The notes: a model not told the origin generated them from the letters alone. A stretch of DNA of 44,105 nucleotides from Dehalococcoidales bacterium (GCA_016927955.1 JAFGLR010000164.1:1-44105); one strand, 5' to 3'; shown: positions 7,444-17,259, counted from the stretch's first letter. Made by a program: numbers and translations.

Positions 7444-8822
7444 TTATCAATCCGCAAATATTTAGGATGTATGATATTCGCGGGGAAGTGGGCAGTGAAA
7501 TAAATGATGAATTTGCACACCTGCTTGGCAAAGCATTCGGGACTTATCTTAAATCGATAGCCGGGCCGACAAGATGGGTCGTGGTCGGCCGGGATAACCG
7601 GCACTCATCGGAGTCATTACATTTCGCTCTGTGTCAAGGGTTGATATCAACCGGATGCCACGTGATTGATATCGGTTTATCCCCTTCCCCGGTCATGAAT
7701 TTTGCCGTTGTTAATTGGGGATTCAGCGGCGGTATAAATGTGACCGGTAGTCATACACCTCCAAATAAGAACGGCTTCAAACTGGTAGGTCCGAAGGCGT
7801 ACCCTGTGGCCGAGAATGACGTCCGGCAGTTATTACCGATAATCGAAAAACAGGACTTTATTACTGGGAACGGGCTTTTAGCTACCATGCAGCCAAAAGA
7901 GGCATACATAGCCAGGTTAATATCTTTGGTTTCTCTGAAGCGTCCTTTAACAGTAGTGATAGATAGCGGTAACGGGGTTGCCGGTCTCCTTGCCCCTGAA
8001 CTTTTGAAAGGTATCGGATGTGATGTAATCGAGCTGTATTGCAAAGACGATGGGGACTACCCGAATCATTTTCCCAATCCGGAAAATGTCGATACGTTAC
8101 AAATTCTCCGGAAAGTAGTCGTGAACTGTGGCGCTGATATCGGGCTGGCTTTCGATGGTGACGGCGACCGGCTGGGCGTAGTAACTGAAAACGGTAATTT
8201 ATGCAGCTCTGAGCAAGTACTTATACTGTTAAGCCGGGGTCTACTGGCACGGCATCCCGGAGAAAAAGTGATACTCGATATTAAATCTTCCCAAATTGCC
8301 ATTGATGAAATCTGCCGGCTCGGCGGAGAGCCGGTAATGTGGAAAACCGGACACTCGCTTATCAAGCGCAAAATGCACCAGGAGGGAATCTTACTTGCCG
8401 GAGAAGCCAGCGGGCATTATTTTCCGGCTGAAGATTACTATCCGATAGATGATGCCCTGCTCGCCGGCTGCCGCTTGCTGGAATATTTGTCAGGACAAAC
8501 AGCTAGCCTTGCCGGTCTGCTTGCCTCTTTGAAAACGAGAGAGCAAGAAAGCTTCGAGGTACCCTGTCCCGATACAGAACAAAGCATGGTTGTGGCCGCG
8601 GTTCAGGAATATTTTAAACAAATCTATTCGGTGATCGATATCGACGGAGCTCGCATTCAAATCGACGGCGGCTGGGCTCTGGTCAGGGCGTCTAATACAT
8701 CCGCCGCATTGTCCGTAAAATTCGAAGCCGATAATCTTAAAAAGCTTGCCGGCATAAAACAGGAAGTGCTTGCTTTCCTGAAGAACTATCCGCAGGTTGA
8801 ACTGTCAGAATTATTGAATTGA
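7440..8822 (+). CDS. Phosphomannomutase/phosphoglucomutase family protein
   Basis: A 460-residue alpha-D-phosphohexomutase with all four domains. The phosphoserine loop is TGSHTPPNKNG (Ser104), the magnesium loop DGDGDR (Asp239, 241, 243), the sugar-recognition loop GEASGHYF, and the phosphate-binding loop RASNTSAAL. It should move phosphate between C1 and C6 of a hexose. Two loop residues differ from the commonest forms (Gly-Ser-His in place of Ala-Ser-His; Ser after SNT where Glu is usual), so sugar preference is uncertain. It closes the operon with an ATGA overlap and is followed by a convergent minus-strand gene. Its presence hints that the kinases handle a phosphosugar; that is inference. 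Confidence 0.88.
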   Translation: MIINPQIFRMYDIRGEVGSEINDEFAHLLGKAFGTYLKSIAGPTRWVVVGRDNRHSSESLHFALCQGLISTGCHVIDIGLSPSPVMNFAVVNWGFSGGINVTGSHTPPNKNGFKLVGPKAYPVAENDVRQLLPIIEKQDFITGNGLLATMQPKEAYIARLISLVSLKRPLTVVIDSGNGVAGLLAPELLKGIGCDVIELYCKDDGDYPNHFPNPENVDTLQILRKVVVNCGADIGLAFDGDGDRLGVVTENGNLCSSEQVLILLSRGLLARHPGEKVILDIKSSQIAIDEICRLGGEPVMWKTGHSLIKRKMHQEGILLAGEASGHYFPAEDYYPIDDALLAGCRLLEYLSGQTASLAGLLASLKTREQESFEVPCPDTEQSMVVAAVQEYFKQIYSVIDIDGARIQIDGGWALVRASNTSAALSVKFEADNLKKLAGIKQEVLAFLKNYPQVELSELLN

Positions 8823-8926
8823 ATGGGAATAATGATAAACGGTGAAGACTGGAGTTAATTTGGTCTTTGATTATATTTACTATGATACTTTACCAAACTC
8901 AGATGAATCTTCAATTTGGGATACTC

Positions 8927-10057
8927 TTATGGAATGCCGCTAAGCTTCATTGATTTAATTATTTTTTCAGCTTTTATTACAGCATCGCTTGACAACGGTG
9001 CATAATCCAACGATACACAGCTTGTCTGTCCATCGTGGATTGCCCACCATAGCATATCTGCCAGACTTTTACCTGTGCCGCCATCTTCCTGGTCTTGGTA
9101 AGTTACTATCCATATTAATCCTGAAAGAGGATATGCTTCGGCGCTATTGCTATCAGAAAGCAAAGAAATAGTATTAGGTGGCAACCCTTCTGTTGCTAGA
9201 GATGCTGCATCCGGTGAGGGAGATACATAGTGACCGCTCATGTTTGCTATATCGGCACAGGAGAGGTTGAGTTCTTTGGCATGGCTTAATTCAATATATC
9301 CGATAGAGTATGGTGTTTGTGATATGATATTAGCAACGCCGCTATCTCCAACACCCTGGATATCTACAGGCAGACCAATATTTGAAGCCCCACCCATTCT
9401 TGTTTTCCAATCACTACTTACCCTGGAAAGATACCCGGAAAAAATAAAATTCGCCCCCGATTTTTCATAATGGGAAATTAATATAATATTCGCATCAGGG
9501 AGGTTCAACCCGGGGTTTAAATCGAGTATTGCCGTATCATTCCATCTGGTAATCTCTTTCAGGTATATTTGGGCGATAACATCTGCTGAAAACTTGAGGA
9601 TTCCTGCGGGAAGGTCCGGCAGGTTGTATGCTATAGTAATAACATTACAGGCTACAGGTATTGATAATGTAGCTTCCTTCGAACCATCAGTCTGCTGTAT
9701 CTGTTGCTCAATTATTTCATCTAGTACTGCAAAGTGAATAGTACCGGCAGGAAGCTGGTTTATAACATCTGTTCCGATGGGTTGGTAACTGACCTTAACC
9801 TGTGTTAATTTCTGATACGTGTTAAACCAAGTATATGATAATCGACCGAAAGTTTCTGCCCCTGCTCCAAGTAAATTACTTATTGAAGTCGGAACCGGTG
9901 GACGTTCGAAAGTAGGTACAACTCCGCCGGATTTCTTTACCTCTGAAGTAATTCTACATCCTGCAATAAACGGCATTATTATAATTATAGAAATAATAGT
10001 AAAAAATAGTAGAAGAATACTATATTTTTTCATTGTTTTTATATTTGTATCAAGCAT
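8927..10057 (-). CDS. Degenerate PstS-like lipoprotein
   Basis: A 376-residue exported lipoprotein (lipobox FIAGC) clearly paralogous to PstS at 40842: both share DWK/DWR segments, SIGY[IV]EL, SLDYAPLSS and similar spacing. Ligand residues, however, have changed. HRSDGSGTTF of the paralogue reads HYEKSGANF here, so the arginine and aspartate that hold phosphate in PstS are gone, and the SGAG segment is replaced by IGTDV. It therefore probably binds another ligand, or has a structural or sensing role. The ATG at 10057 is chosen over the later MKKYS because AAGGAT precedes it at good spacing. It lies 44 bases behind the dockerin gene and ends the minus-strand run. Confidence 0.8.
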   Translation of the reverse strand: MLDTNIKTMKKYSILLLFFTIISIIIIMPFIAGCRITSEVKKSGGVVPTFERPPVPTSISNLLGAGAETFGRLSYTWFNTYQKLTQVKVSYQPIGTDVINQLPAGTIHFAVLDEIIEQQIQQTDGSKEATLSIPVACNVITIAYNLPDLPAGILKFSADVIAQIYLKEITRWNDTAILDLNPGLNLPDANIILISHYEKSGANFIFSGYLSRVSSDWKTRMGGASNIGLPVDIQGVGDSGVANIISQTPYSIGYIELSHAKELNLSCADIANMSGHYVSPSPDAASLATEGLPPNTISLLSDSNSAEAYPLSGLIWIVTYQDQEDGGTGKSLADMLWWAIHDGQTSCVSLDYAPLSSDAVIKAEKIIKSMKLSGIP

Positions 10058-10101
10058 ATCGGCATCCTTCCGTTCTCAGGCTTCAGTCCAAGCCCCTATT
10101 T

Positions 10102-11649
10102 TTACCACATCTCCTGCCAGTGGAGACCGATAAGTACGACATCCAATACATCGACACTACCATCCTCGTTGGCATCCTCGGCAATCCATCCTGCCGTTCC
10201 CTGCTCTCCCCAATGCAAGCCTATACTGACGATGTCCATAACATCACCGATATAGTCACCGTTAACATCCCACCTAGGACAAAAATATACTTCAACGACA
10301 TGGTCGGCTTGAATATTGGTAAGAATTAGAGTGTTTATCGGACCTTTAGACACTCCATCAAGAACAACATCGTGAATACGATAGCCGGGTGTCGCTTCAA
10401 ATTCAAAATCCTGTTCGACCCCCGCTTCAACGGTCATATAAACCGTTCCCGATGGTGATACTAAGGTAATGATGTAATTATTACTACTTACACTGAAAAC
10501 CACGTTATGGTTTTCAGTGACATTAGTAATTACATACGGATTGGACACCGGTACCGCAACACCATTATCGGTGATTGAAATGATCGAGCAGCCTTCATCC
10601 GGATTGACGGTAATTGATACCTGACCGCCGTAATCGACCGTCTGGGTAACGGGGAATGCCTGCCCGCTGCCGGCGACCGAAGCAGAAACAGTAAAGTTAT
10701 TAATAGCAAACGTGGCTTCAATTGTGTGATTGGTTATAACATTAGGAAAAGTGTACCCCGTGATTACCCCAACCGAAACTCCGTCTACCAGTACATTCCC
10801 CACTTTATATCCATAATCAGGGGTAATAATAAAGGATTGATTACTTCCATACTCTACACCCACATTACCGGACGGGGTTATCGAACCGTTTGCCCCGGTG
10901 CTGGCTGATATAGTAACTGATTCCATATATTTCCCGTTAAGCTCGGGCATACCAATACGCCACTGTTTCGGAGGGCAACTCATATCGGTTGCTATAAATT
11001 GCACGCTAATATCACCGGTTAACGTCCACGACCTATCTGTTGGCACCGAGATATCCACCTGGTTCACATTTGTAAAAGAAGGATTTGTTGGATCTGAACT
11101 TAGGCTGGCTGTAACTTCTAGCTCGGGTAAGGCTTCACCATCCAGAATTAAATTCGAGACAGTGGTGCTTGAATATGAAACTTCCTGGTTTTTCATAGTG
11201 CTCTGATTTGCGCAACTAACACTAGTGCCGGCCGTTGCTTTAATTATCAAGTTCAGAGTGTTCACTGGGCCCGGAGCATCCGGAGGAACTACCGGTGATA
11301 TAGCTACTTCTGAAACTGTGGAACTGTCGGCGCCGACCACTGTAAATAAGAGAGCAGAGGTTGTTGGATTGTAATTAAGAATAAAGCTATGGGTTAGCCC
11401 GTGTCCGGTACTTTGCGAACCGTTGTCCCAACGTACGGCGCCAGAGCCTCCATGGTTAACATAAGTATTAACGGTGCCATCACCATTATATTTCCACAAA
11501 CCCACATTCCAGTTACCCTGGTTTTGTCCAAAATGTACCGCTTGGAAAAGAGTAATGGTTGCAGGAGTGGCCGCAATAGCAGATGTGTACGGCTGAATCT
11601 GCAGCAAGCACATTACCAGAATCAAGCTAAGAATTAATATTTTCTTCAT
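10102..11649 (-). CDS. Secreted protein with InlB-like repeats and a dockerin
   Basis: A 515-residue exported protein. After a signal peptide (MKKILILSLILV to SAIAA) comes a roughly 200-residue beta domain of unknown type. Three tandem modules of the divergent InlB B-repeat kind follow, each with a GYKV/GYRI turn and a TNHTIEATF or ADHVVEVYF end. The C-terminus is a type I-like dockerin with two calcium loops, DVNGDYIGDVMD and DANEDGSVDVLD, each followed by [SV][IL]IGLHW-like sequence, ending QEMW. It should dock to a cohesin. The track start is 13 codons too early; TGAGGT lies six bases before the ATG at 11649. A 540-base leader carrying a structured element precedes it. Confidence 0.82.
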   Translation of the reverse strand: MKKILILSLILVMCLLQIQPYTSAIAATPATITLFQAVHFGQNQGNWNVGLWKYNGDGTVNTYVNHGGSGAVRWDNGSQSTGHGLTHSFILNYNPTTSALLFTVVGADSSTVSEVAISPVVPPDAPGPVNTLNLIIKATAGTSVSCANQSTMKNQEVSYSSTTVSNLILDGEALPELEVTASLSSDPTNPSFTNVNQVDISVPTDRSWTLTGDISVQFIATDMSCPPKQWRIGMPELNGKYMESVTISASTGANGSITPSGNVGVEYGSNQSFIITPDYGYKVGNVLVDGVSVGVITGYTFPNVITNHTIEATFAINNFTVSASVAGSGQAFPVTQTVDYGGQVSITVNPDEGCSIISITDNGVAVPVSNPYVITNVTENHNVVFSVSSNNYIITLVSPSGTVYMTVEAGVEQDFEFEATPGYRIHDVVLDGVSKGPINTLILTNIQADHVVEVYFCPRWDVNGDYIGDVMDIVSIGLHWGEQGTAGWIAEDANEDGSVDVLDVVLIGLHWQEMW

Positions 11650-11980
11650 GTTAAACCTCATTTTATTTTTATCTGGCCGAAATACCATTCCCTGGAATCA
11701 TCTACTACTTACGCTCCGTTATCTATCTCTTAAACCAAACCAATTAGTGCATAAATCTTAGAAAAATAACTTAATAACAAAATACGGAATCATTTAATAT
11801 AACCGACCTGATAAAGTCGGTTTCACTATTGGCTCCCTAACACCGAAGTGAACCGAATACAGGCGATAGTTTAAAGCACACCCTTAAGTTACAGAGTTTG
11901 TTTTCTCCTATTTAAGCTGTAACTTTCATATTCTTCAGCACCTCTTAATAAGTTATCGTGCATGAAGAGCCGAACAATTA
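11650..11980 (-). other. Long leader upstream of the InlB-like dockerin gene, with hairpins
   Basis: No gene is visible. Two perfect inverted repeats stand out: AACCGAC/GTCGGTT (11801-11822, 8-base loop) and AAGTTACAG/CTGTAACTT (11886-11925, 22-base spacer). Neither is followed by a clean T-run on either strand, so they are not obvious intrinsic terminators. They lie between the conserved element at 11981-12053 and the coding start, so they may belong to one long regulatory leader. Confidence 0.4.
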
Positions 11981-12053
11981 GTTCAAGCCCGGTTCGACCT
12001 GAACGAGAGTGGAATCTTGTGGTAACGAGCCGCTGTTTGACTTCACTCTGCTT
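11981..12053 (-). ncRNA. Conserved structured element, copy 1
   Basis: About 70 bases shared with 37539-37606. On the plus strand it shows a hairpin capped by GGTTCGACC, then a long stem GAGTGGAATC (12007-12016) with GACTTCACTC (12039-12048) around the conserved core TTGTGG-AACGAGCCGCTGT. Compared with copy 2 one stem pair changes from G-C to T-A with pairing kept. It precedes a minus-strand dockerin gene, so I assign the minus strand, though folding does not decide the strand. I recognise no known riboswitch family. Confidence 0.55.
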
Positions 12054-12187
12054 TCATACACTTTTCCGCTTTGTTTTCAACCGACAATTTAAAAGCCCCC
12101 CTCAAATCTGTACAGCAATTTTAATAATCCTATCGCCGGTTATTTTTCTAATCAAACTCCTTTTTTTGTAAAAAGGGTTAACATTCA

Positions 12188-15022
12188 TTACCAAGTTTCT
12201 TGCCAGTACAATCCAATGAACACTACGTCCAGGACATCCAATATTCCATCTTGATTAACATCTTCCGGTATCCAGCCCACGGTTCCTGTTTCCTGCCAGT
12301 GGAGTCCGATAGATACAGCATCGAGGACGTCACAAACATGATCGCGATTGATGTCCCATATCGGGATGAAAATAAATCCGGAGGCAACTGCAGTTCCTCC
12401 TGGTGTAGTAACTGTTACATCACCATTAGCGCCGCTGCCGACCACAGCTGTTATTTGCGTATCCGAATCAACTGTAAAACTAGCAGCTGGAATACTACCG
12501 AAACTGACTGCTGTTGTTCCATTTAAATTAGTCCCTGATATGGTCACTGAATCCCCACGTCCTGCCTGTATGGGAACGAAGGTATTTATCACCGGAGACG
12601 GCCAGTTTACCGTGACCTGACATCCCGATATAGCCAGATTAGGAATAGGATTACCGTATGCATCATAAACATCAATATCATAAGGTATTATCGTACCTGT
12701 TCCGCTGGAGTTGGAATTAGCGGTGAAGGATAAAACACAAAGCGTCCCGCTGCCGGATCGACCGACACCACCTATCCCTAATACTGCATAACCCAACCCT
12801 GTAATCTTTCCGTTAACATTATCTATTACCGAGGCAGCGATGGGGACGGTCAAACCACCATTATTTAATGCATAGTAATAAAGAAAGTCACCCTCTTGGA
12901 TTCCGGTACACTGGAACCTTGAAGCATCGAAATTAATTTCCGATTGCCAGGCCAAGAACCCAGTAGATGTATCTATAACCAGGTCGATTTCGAAACTATC
13001 TCCCTTAATGATGCTGAGTGGATTTGGATTAAAACTTACCGTGCCGCTGGGGGCAACATAAGTGAAGCTTTCCTTAATGCCCGTGCCACCGGGACCGGTT
13101 ACGCTGACTGCTCCGGTAGCACCACTGCCGACAGTAGCAGTTATTTGTGTATCGGAATTAACCGTAATGGTACTGGCTGATACACCTCCGAATGTCACCG
13201 AGGTGGCTCCGTTAAAACCCGTACCCGTAATAATTATCGAAGCTCCGGTTGTTCCCGATTGAGGACTGAATGACGTAATTGTAGGTGTACCGTAAAAAGT
13301 AAAACCGGTTTTAGTCGCCGTACCGCCGGGCGTAGTAACGCTGACATTACCGCTTGAGCCGCTCCCTACTACGGCTACCAGCTGAGTGTCATTATTTGAG
13401 ATAATCGTCCCGGGAGTACCGCCGAAGTTGACTGAACTGGCTCCCGATAGACTGGTTCCGGTGATAGTAACTGTTGTTCCGTTTGTTCCCCACGCAGGCG
13501 AAAAAAATGTGATCGTTGGGGGTAAAATAAACGTAAAACTATCATTCGAATTAACCGTGCCTCCGAGAGTCGTCACACTGACGGGTCCGGTAGCCCCAGT
13601 ACCGACTGTTACTATAAGTTGTGTATCTGAAATAAATGTGATCGTCTGAGCTAGAGTACCGCCGAAACTTACTTCGGTAACTGTTTCCAGATAATTACCG
13701 TTTATGGTTACTAAAGCTCCTCCACCCCCCGAATCCGGAGTAAAGGAGGAAATTACGGGTTCGGGAATAAAAGTGAAGCCACTCATGGCGGTTATTCCGC
13801 CTTGAGTGGTCACGCTTACTGCTCCGGTAGAGCCATCACTAACGGTAGCGTTAATCTGGGTATCAGATACCACCGTAAAGCCGGCCGGAACATCGCCGAA
13901 GGTTACCGCAGTTGCTCCTGTAAAGCCTACCCCAGATATAGTAATGGATGAATTTTTTCCACCCATACTCGGACTGAAACCTGAGATTACCGGAGGTGGG
14001 ATAAAATTGAATCCCTCAAGCGTACCGGTTCCATAAGAATTGGTCACACTCACGACACCGCTTGCCCCCGAACCTAGTACCGCAGTAATCTGCTCATCGG
14101 AGTCTATACTGAAACTCGCAGCCGGTATTCCACCGAAGCTAACGGCGGTAGAACCGGTAAGACAATTGCCGTTTATTATTATCAAGGCACTCTGTCCTCC
14201 GGAGGTTGGCGTGAAGTAAGATATAACCGGAGCCGATAGGAAAATAAATCCTGTTTTTGTACCGGTACCGCCGGGGGTTGTAACGCTTACCGCTCCACTT
14301 GAACCTGAGCCCACCACAGCCGTTATCTCGGTGTCCGATAGCACATCGAATGTCTGCGCTTCGACGCCGCCGAATTGAACTGACGATGTCCCCGTAAAAT
14401 TACTACCGCTAATGGTTACAGCTTCTCCAGAAGCGGCGGAAGACGGGGAAAACAAGCTGATTGATGGTGGCGTAATGTTCCCGATAAACACCAGACCACT
14501 GATTATTCCAATATTACTTATCGGATTTCCGGTATCAGCCGTGGCTTTAACATTCACGGGTATTACCGAACCAATCGAATTAACACTAGGCTTCGCCGTA
14601 AATGAGATAGTACAAAGAATTCCCTCTCCGGTCAATCCCGGATAAACATTCAATCCACCGACGGCTAAATTAGTAATATGGCCGCTGTTATTATCTATCA
14701 CCGGACTACCGGGTGTCCAAATGACACCACCGTGGGAAATTACGTAATTACTGAACCAGCTACCGAGTGTTACACTGTTACACTGCATTTTCGCTGCGTC
14801 GAAATTAATATCCGCTTGCCACCCTAAAAAAGCGGTACTGGTATTCATCTTCAAGTCAAAGGTGAAGGTAGCCCCATTGGCGACGGACTGGGCGGCCGGA
14901 GAAACGCTGATTGACGTGCCGCTTGCCGATACGGCAGTCTCACCAAACCATATGGTAAAGATGATGCTGAAAACGCTAAATAGGATAAGCACTAACTTTC
15001 TAGCAAATAGTGTTTTATTCAT
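12188..15022 (-). CDS. Secreted cohesin / IPT repeat / dockerin protein
   Basis: A 944-residue exported protein. Order: signal peptide; cohesin-like domain one (residues about 35-180, FLGWQADINFDAAKM core); six or seven IPT/TIG Ig-like modules, each opening with a variant of P-x-I-x-x-F-x-P and closing G-T-x-T-K-x-G-F; cohesin-like domain two (FLAWQSEINFDASRF); one more IPT; and a C-terminal dockerin with loops DINRDHVCDVLD and DVNQDGILDVLD ending QETW. Carrying both cohesins and a dockerin, it would be an adaptor scaffold that docks to one partner while receiving others. The first loop has Cys at a usually polar position. It follows the RCC1 gene by 23 bases, so it is co-transcribed. Its cohesin one is nearly identical in DNA to the giant scaffold at one stretch. 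Confidence 0.85.
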   Translation of the reverse strand: MNKTLFARKLVLILFSVFSIIFTIWFGETAVSASGTSISVSPAAQSVANGATFTFDLKMNTSTAFLGWQADINFDAAKMQCNSVTLGSWFSNYVISHGGVIWTPGSPVIDNNSGHITNLAVGGLNVYPGLTGEGILCTISFTAKPSVNSIGSVIPVNVKATADTGNPISNIGIISGLVFIGNITPPSISLFSPSSAASGEAVTISGSNFTGTSSVQFGGVEAQTFDVLSDTEITAVVGSGSSGAVSVTTPGGTGTKTGFIFLSAPVISYFTPTSGGQSALIIINGNCLTGSTAVSFGGIPAASFSIDSDEQITAVLGSGASGVVSVTNSYGTGTLEGFNFIPPPVISGFSPSMGGKNSSITISGVGFTGATAVTFGDVPAGFTVVSDTQINATVSDGSTGAVSVTTQGGITAMSGFTFIPEPVISSFTPDSGGGGALVTINGNYLETVTEVSFGGTLAQTITFISDTQLIVTVGTGATGPVSVTTLGGTVNSNDSFTFILPPTITFFSPAWGTNGTTVTITGTSLSGASSVNFGGTPGTIISNNDTQLVAVVGSGSSGNVSVTTPGGTATKTGFTFYGTPTITSFSPQSGTTGASIIITGTGFNGATSVTFGGVSASTITVNSDTQITATVGSGATGAVSVTGPGGTGIKESFTYVAPSGTVSFNPNPLSIIKGDSFEIDLVIDTSTGFLAWQSEINFDASRFQCTGIQEGDFLYYYALNNGGLTVPIAASVIDNVNGKITGLGYAVLGIGGVGRSGSGTLCVLSFTANSNSSGTGTIIPYDIDVYDAYGNPIPNLAISGCQVTVNWPSPVINTFVPIQAGRGDSVTISGTNLNGTTAVSFGSIPAASFTVDSDTQITAVVGSGANGDVTVTTPGGTAVASGFIFIPIWDINRDHVCDVLDAVSIGLHWQETGTVGWIPEDVNQDGILDVLDVVFIGLYWQETW

Positions 15023-15045
15023 TATAATTCCTCATATCTGTTTAC

Positions 15046-17259
15046 TTACCAGGACTCGTTCCAGTGCAACCCTATTAAAACAACGTCGTTTACATCAACG
15101 ACTCCATCCGTATTTACATCTTCCGGAATCCATCCGGAAGTGCCGGTCTCTTGCCAGTGAAGACCTATGGCAACAATATCATTAACATCCACGGAACGAT
15201 CCAGATTTACATCCCAGGGGGGCGATATGGTTGTGAAAGTATAATCATCCCCATAGGCGTCTACGTCACCCATTGCTTTTGCGCGGAAGTGATACGTTGT
15301 GGCCGGTGAAAGACCTGAATTTATGTTAAGTATAAAAGGCCCGGCTGCAACCATTTGCTGGGCTGTTGTATCATTCCCATAACTGGTGGTTAATCCCCAT
15401 TCGAAGCTTACCATGACTGAACTGGCCGTTCCGAGGTCGTTTAAGTACCCGCTTAATGTAACCGTGTTCCAGCTCAAATTAGTTGCATTTGAATTCGTAG
15501 CTACCGATGGTGGTACCGGGGCTGTAATAAACGTGAGATCGCTGCCATAAATGGTCCCATCCCCCAACGCGACGGTGCGATAATGATAGGTAGTCTTGGG
15601 ACTCAGCGAAGTTAAATCGGCGTTAAATACTCCCTCGGCCGTGAAAAGCTGCGGATCGGTCGTATTGCCGTAAGAGTCTGTTAACCCCCATTCGAAACTC
15701 ACGGTTACATTATTCGCCGACCCCATCTCGTTTAATACACCATTTAACGTGGCTCCGGTGGCAGTGATATTACTCGCATTATCTGTGCTTACTGACGGAG
15801 GAATTGCCAGGGTAGTAAAGGTTTTGTCATTTCCATATACAGTGCCGTCCCCAACCGCTTTAGTTCGGAAGTGATAAGTAGTCTTAGGGTTCAAGTAACC
15901 TAGATCGAAATGAAAGCTCATAGGAGCACTTAGTTGTTGGGAAATGGTTTCGTTTGTATATATCCCTGCCTGAGTCCCCCATTGAAAAGAAACCTCTGCC
16001 GTAGAACCGGCAATCATATTGGTCAAGCTACCGTTTAAACGAGCACCGAGTGCGGTAATACTCGTTGCATCACTAGTTACTACGGTAACTATCGGTATAA
16101 CTACTAAATTATTATAGCTCTGACATCCCGTACCTATGCCGGTAGCCCTATCCGCACCGATAACTATGACGGGTATATAACGGTCGGTAGAAGTACCATC
16201 ACCTAGTTGTCCGTAATTATTGTTTCCCCACGTCCAAACCGTTCCGTCTACCTTTAAGGCGATACTATGACATCCTCCGCCGCTGATATCTATTACTCCA
16301 CTTATTTCACCGACTTGAACAGGTATTATCCGATCAGTTGTAGTGCCGTCGCCCAATCTACCGTTACCATTATTTCCCCACGCCCAAACAGTCCCATCGG
16401 ATTTTAAAGCCAGACTATGAAGCCCGCCGGCGGCTATGCGGACGACACTATTCAGCCCTGTTACATATACTGGTGCATGACGGTCGGTTGATGTATCGTC
16501 CCCCAACTGGCCGAAGTTATTGTATCCCCAGGACCGGACTGTACCGTCAAACTTCAAAGCGAGACTGTGAAAACCTCCGGCGGAAATGGCTGTTACGTCA
16601 GTCAGACCGGATACTTGAACCGGGTTATGTCGTTCGGTGATAGAACCATCTCCCAGTTGTCCGTAATTGTTATAACCCCAAGACCAGACTGTACCGTCGG
16701 ATTTCAAGGCGAGACTGTGAAAACCTCCGGCGGAAATGGCTGTTACGTCAGTCAGACCGGATACTTGAACCGGAGAAAAACAGTTATCCGTCGTACCATC
16801 CCCCAATTGGCCGTAATCATTATTCCCCCATGCCCAAACGGTGCCGTCAGATTTTAAAGCCAGACTATGTAATGTACCCGCGGAAATAGAGGTAATTCCG
16901 CTTAAACCACACACCTGCACCGGGTCTAAGCTGTTGGTGCTATTACCGTTACCCAACTGTCCTGACGCGTTGTACCCCCAGCTCCAGACTGTTCCATCGG
17001 ATTTTAAAGCCAAGCTAAAAAGGCCTCCGCAACTAACTTCTGTTGCCCAAGTCATATTGCTCACCTGTACCGGAAGGCTTCGATTAATGGTCGTGCCGTC
17101 TCCGATTTGGCCGGAAATGTTGTATCCCCAAGCCCAGACATCGCTCGTGGGTAGTTCAATAGCTTCGGATGGTTGCGGTAATAACAATCCGATAAATAAT
17201 AAAGATAAAAAAACCAGGGTAAACTTTCTAAGGTACAGAAAACGGGATCGCTCAATCAT
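15046..17259 (-). CDS. Secreted RCC1-type propeller, FnIII-like domains and dockerin
   Basis: A 737-residue exported protein. After the signal peptide come seven RCC1 repeats (VW[AS]WG-N-GQLGDGT...PVQVSGL), enough for one seven-bladed propeller; three FnIII-like modules with KTTYHFRTKA or KTTYHYRTVA cores; then a dockerin with DVNLDRSVDVND and DVNTDGVVDVND loops ending NESW. RCC1 propellers are protein-interaction platforms and no catalytic residues are visible, so a binding role on the assembly is likely. The track start is seven codons early; AGGAGG lies directly before the ATG at 17259. It lies 65 bases behind pstB, in the same direction. Two blades are nearly identical in DNA. Confidence 0.85.
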   Translation of the reverse strand: MIERSRFLYLRKFTLVFLSLLFIGLLLPQPSEAIELPTSDVWAWGYNISGQIGDGTTINRSLPVQVSNMTWATEVSCGGLFSLALKSDGTVWSWGYNASGQLGNGNSTNSLDPVQVCGLSGITSISAGTLHSLALKSDGTVWAWGNNDYGQLGDGTTDNCFSPVQVSGLTDVTAISAGGFHSLALKSDGTVWSWGYNNYGQLGDGSITERHNPVQVSGLTDVTAISAGGFHSLALKFDGTVRSWGYNNFGQLGDDTSTDRHAPVYVTGLNSVVRIAAGGLHSLALKSDGTVWAWGNNGNGRLGDGTTTDRIIPVQVGEISGVIDISGGGCHSIALKVDGTVWTWGNNNYGQLGDGTSTDRYIPVIVIGADRATGIGTGCQSYNNLVVIPIVTVVTSDATSITALGARLNGSLTNMIAGSTAEVSFQWGTQAGIYTNETISQQLSAPMSFHFDLGYLNPKTTYHFRTKAVGDGTVYGNDKTFTTLAIPPSVSTDNASNITATGATLNGVLNEMGSANNVTVSFEWGLTDSYGNTTDPQLFTAEGVFNADLTSLSPKTTYHYRTVALGDGTIYGSDLTFITAPVPPSVATNSNATNLSWNTVTLSGYLNDLGTASSVMVSFEWGLTTSYGNDTTAQQMVAAGPFILNINSGLSPATTYHFRAKAMGDVDAYGDDYTFTTISPPWDVNLDRSVDVNDIVAIGLHWQETGTSGWIPEDVNTDGVVDVNDVVLIGLHWNESW
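16561..16773 (-). repeat. Recently duplicated RCC1 blade
   Basis: 63 identical bases at 16561-16623 recur at 16711-16773, exactly 150 bases (50 codons, one blade) apart. Identity at silent sites means a recent duplication or gene conversion inside the propeller. Confidence 0.85.

Noticed and set aside
11971-12000. GAGCCG and CGGTTC pairing that resembles group II intron domain V
   Set aside because: The spacing is too short, no GNRA tetraloop or bulge is present, copy 2 of the element lacks the GAGCCG half, and no intron-encoded protein is nearby.
11650-12187. Search for a Pho box upstream of the InlB-like dockerin gene
   Set aside because: TTAACA-like hexamers occur singly, but no series at 11-bp spacing was found on the minus strand.
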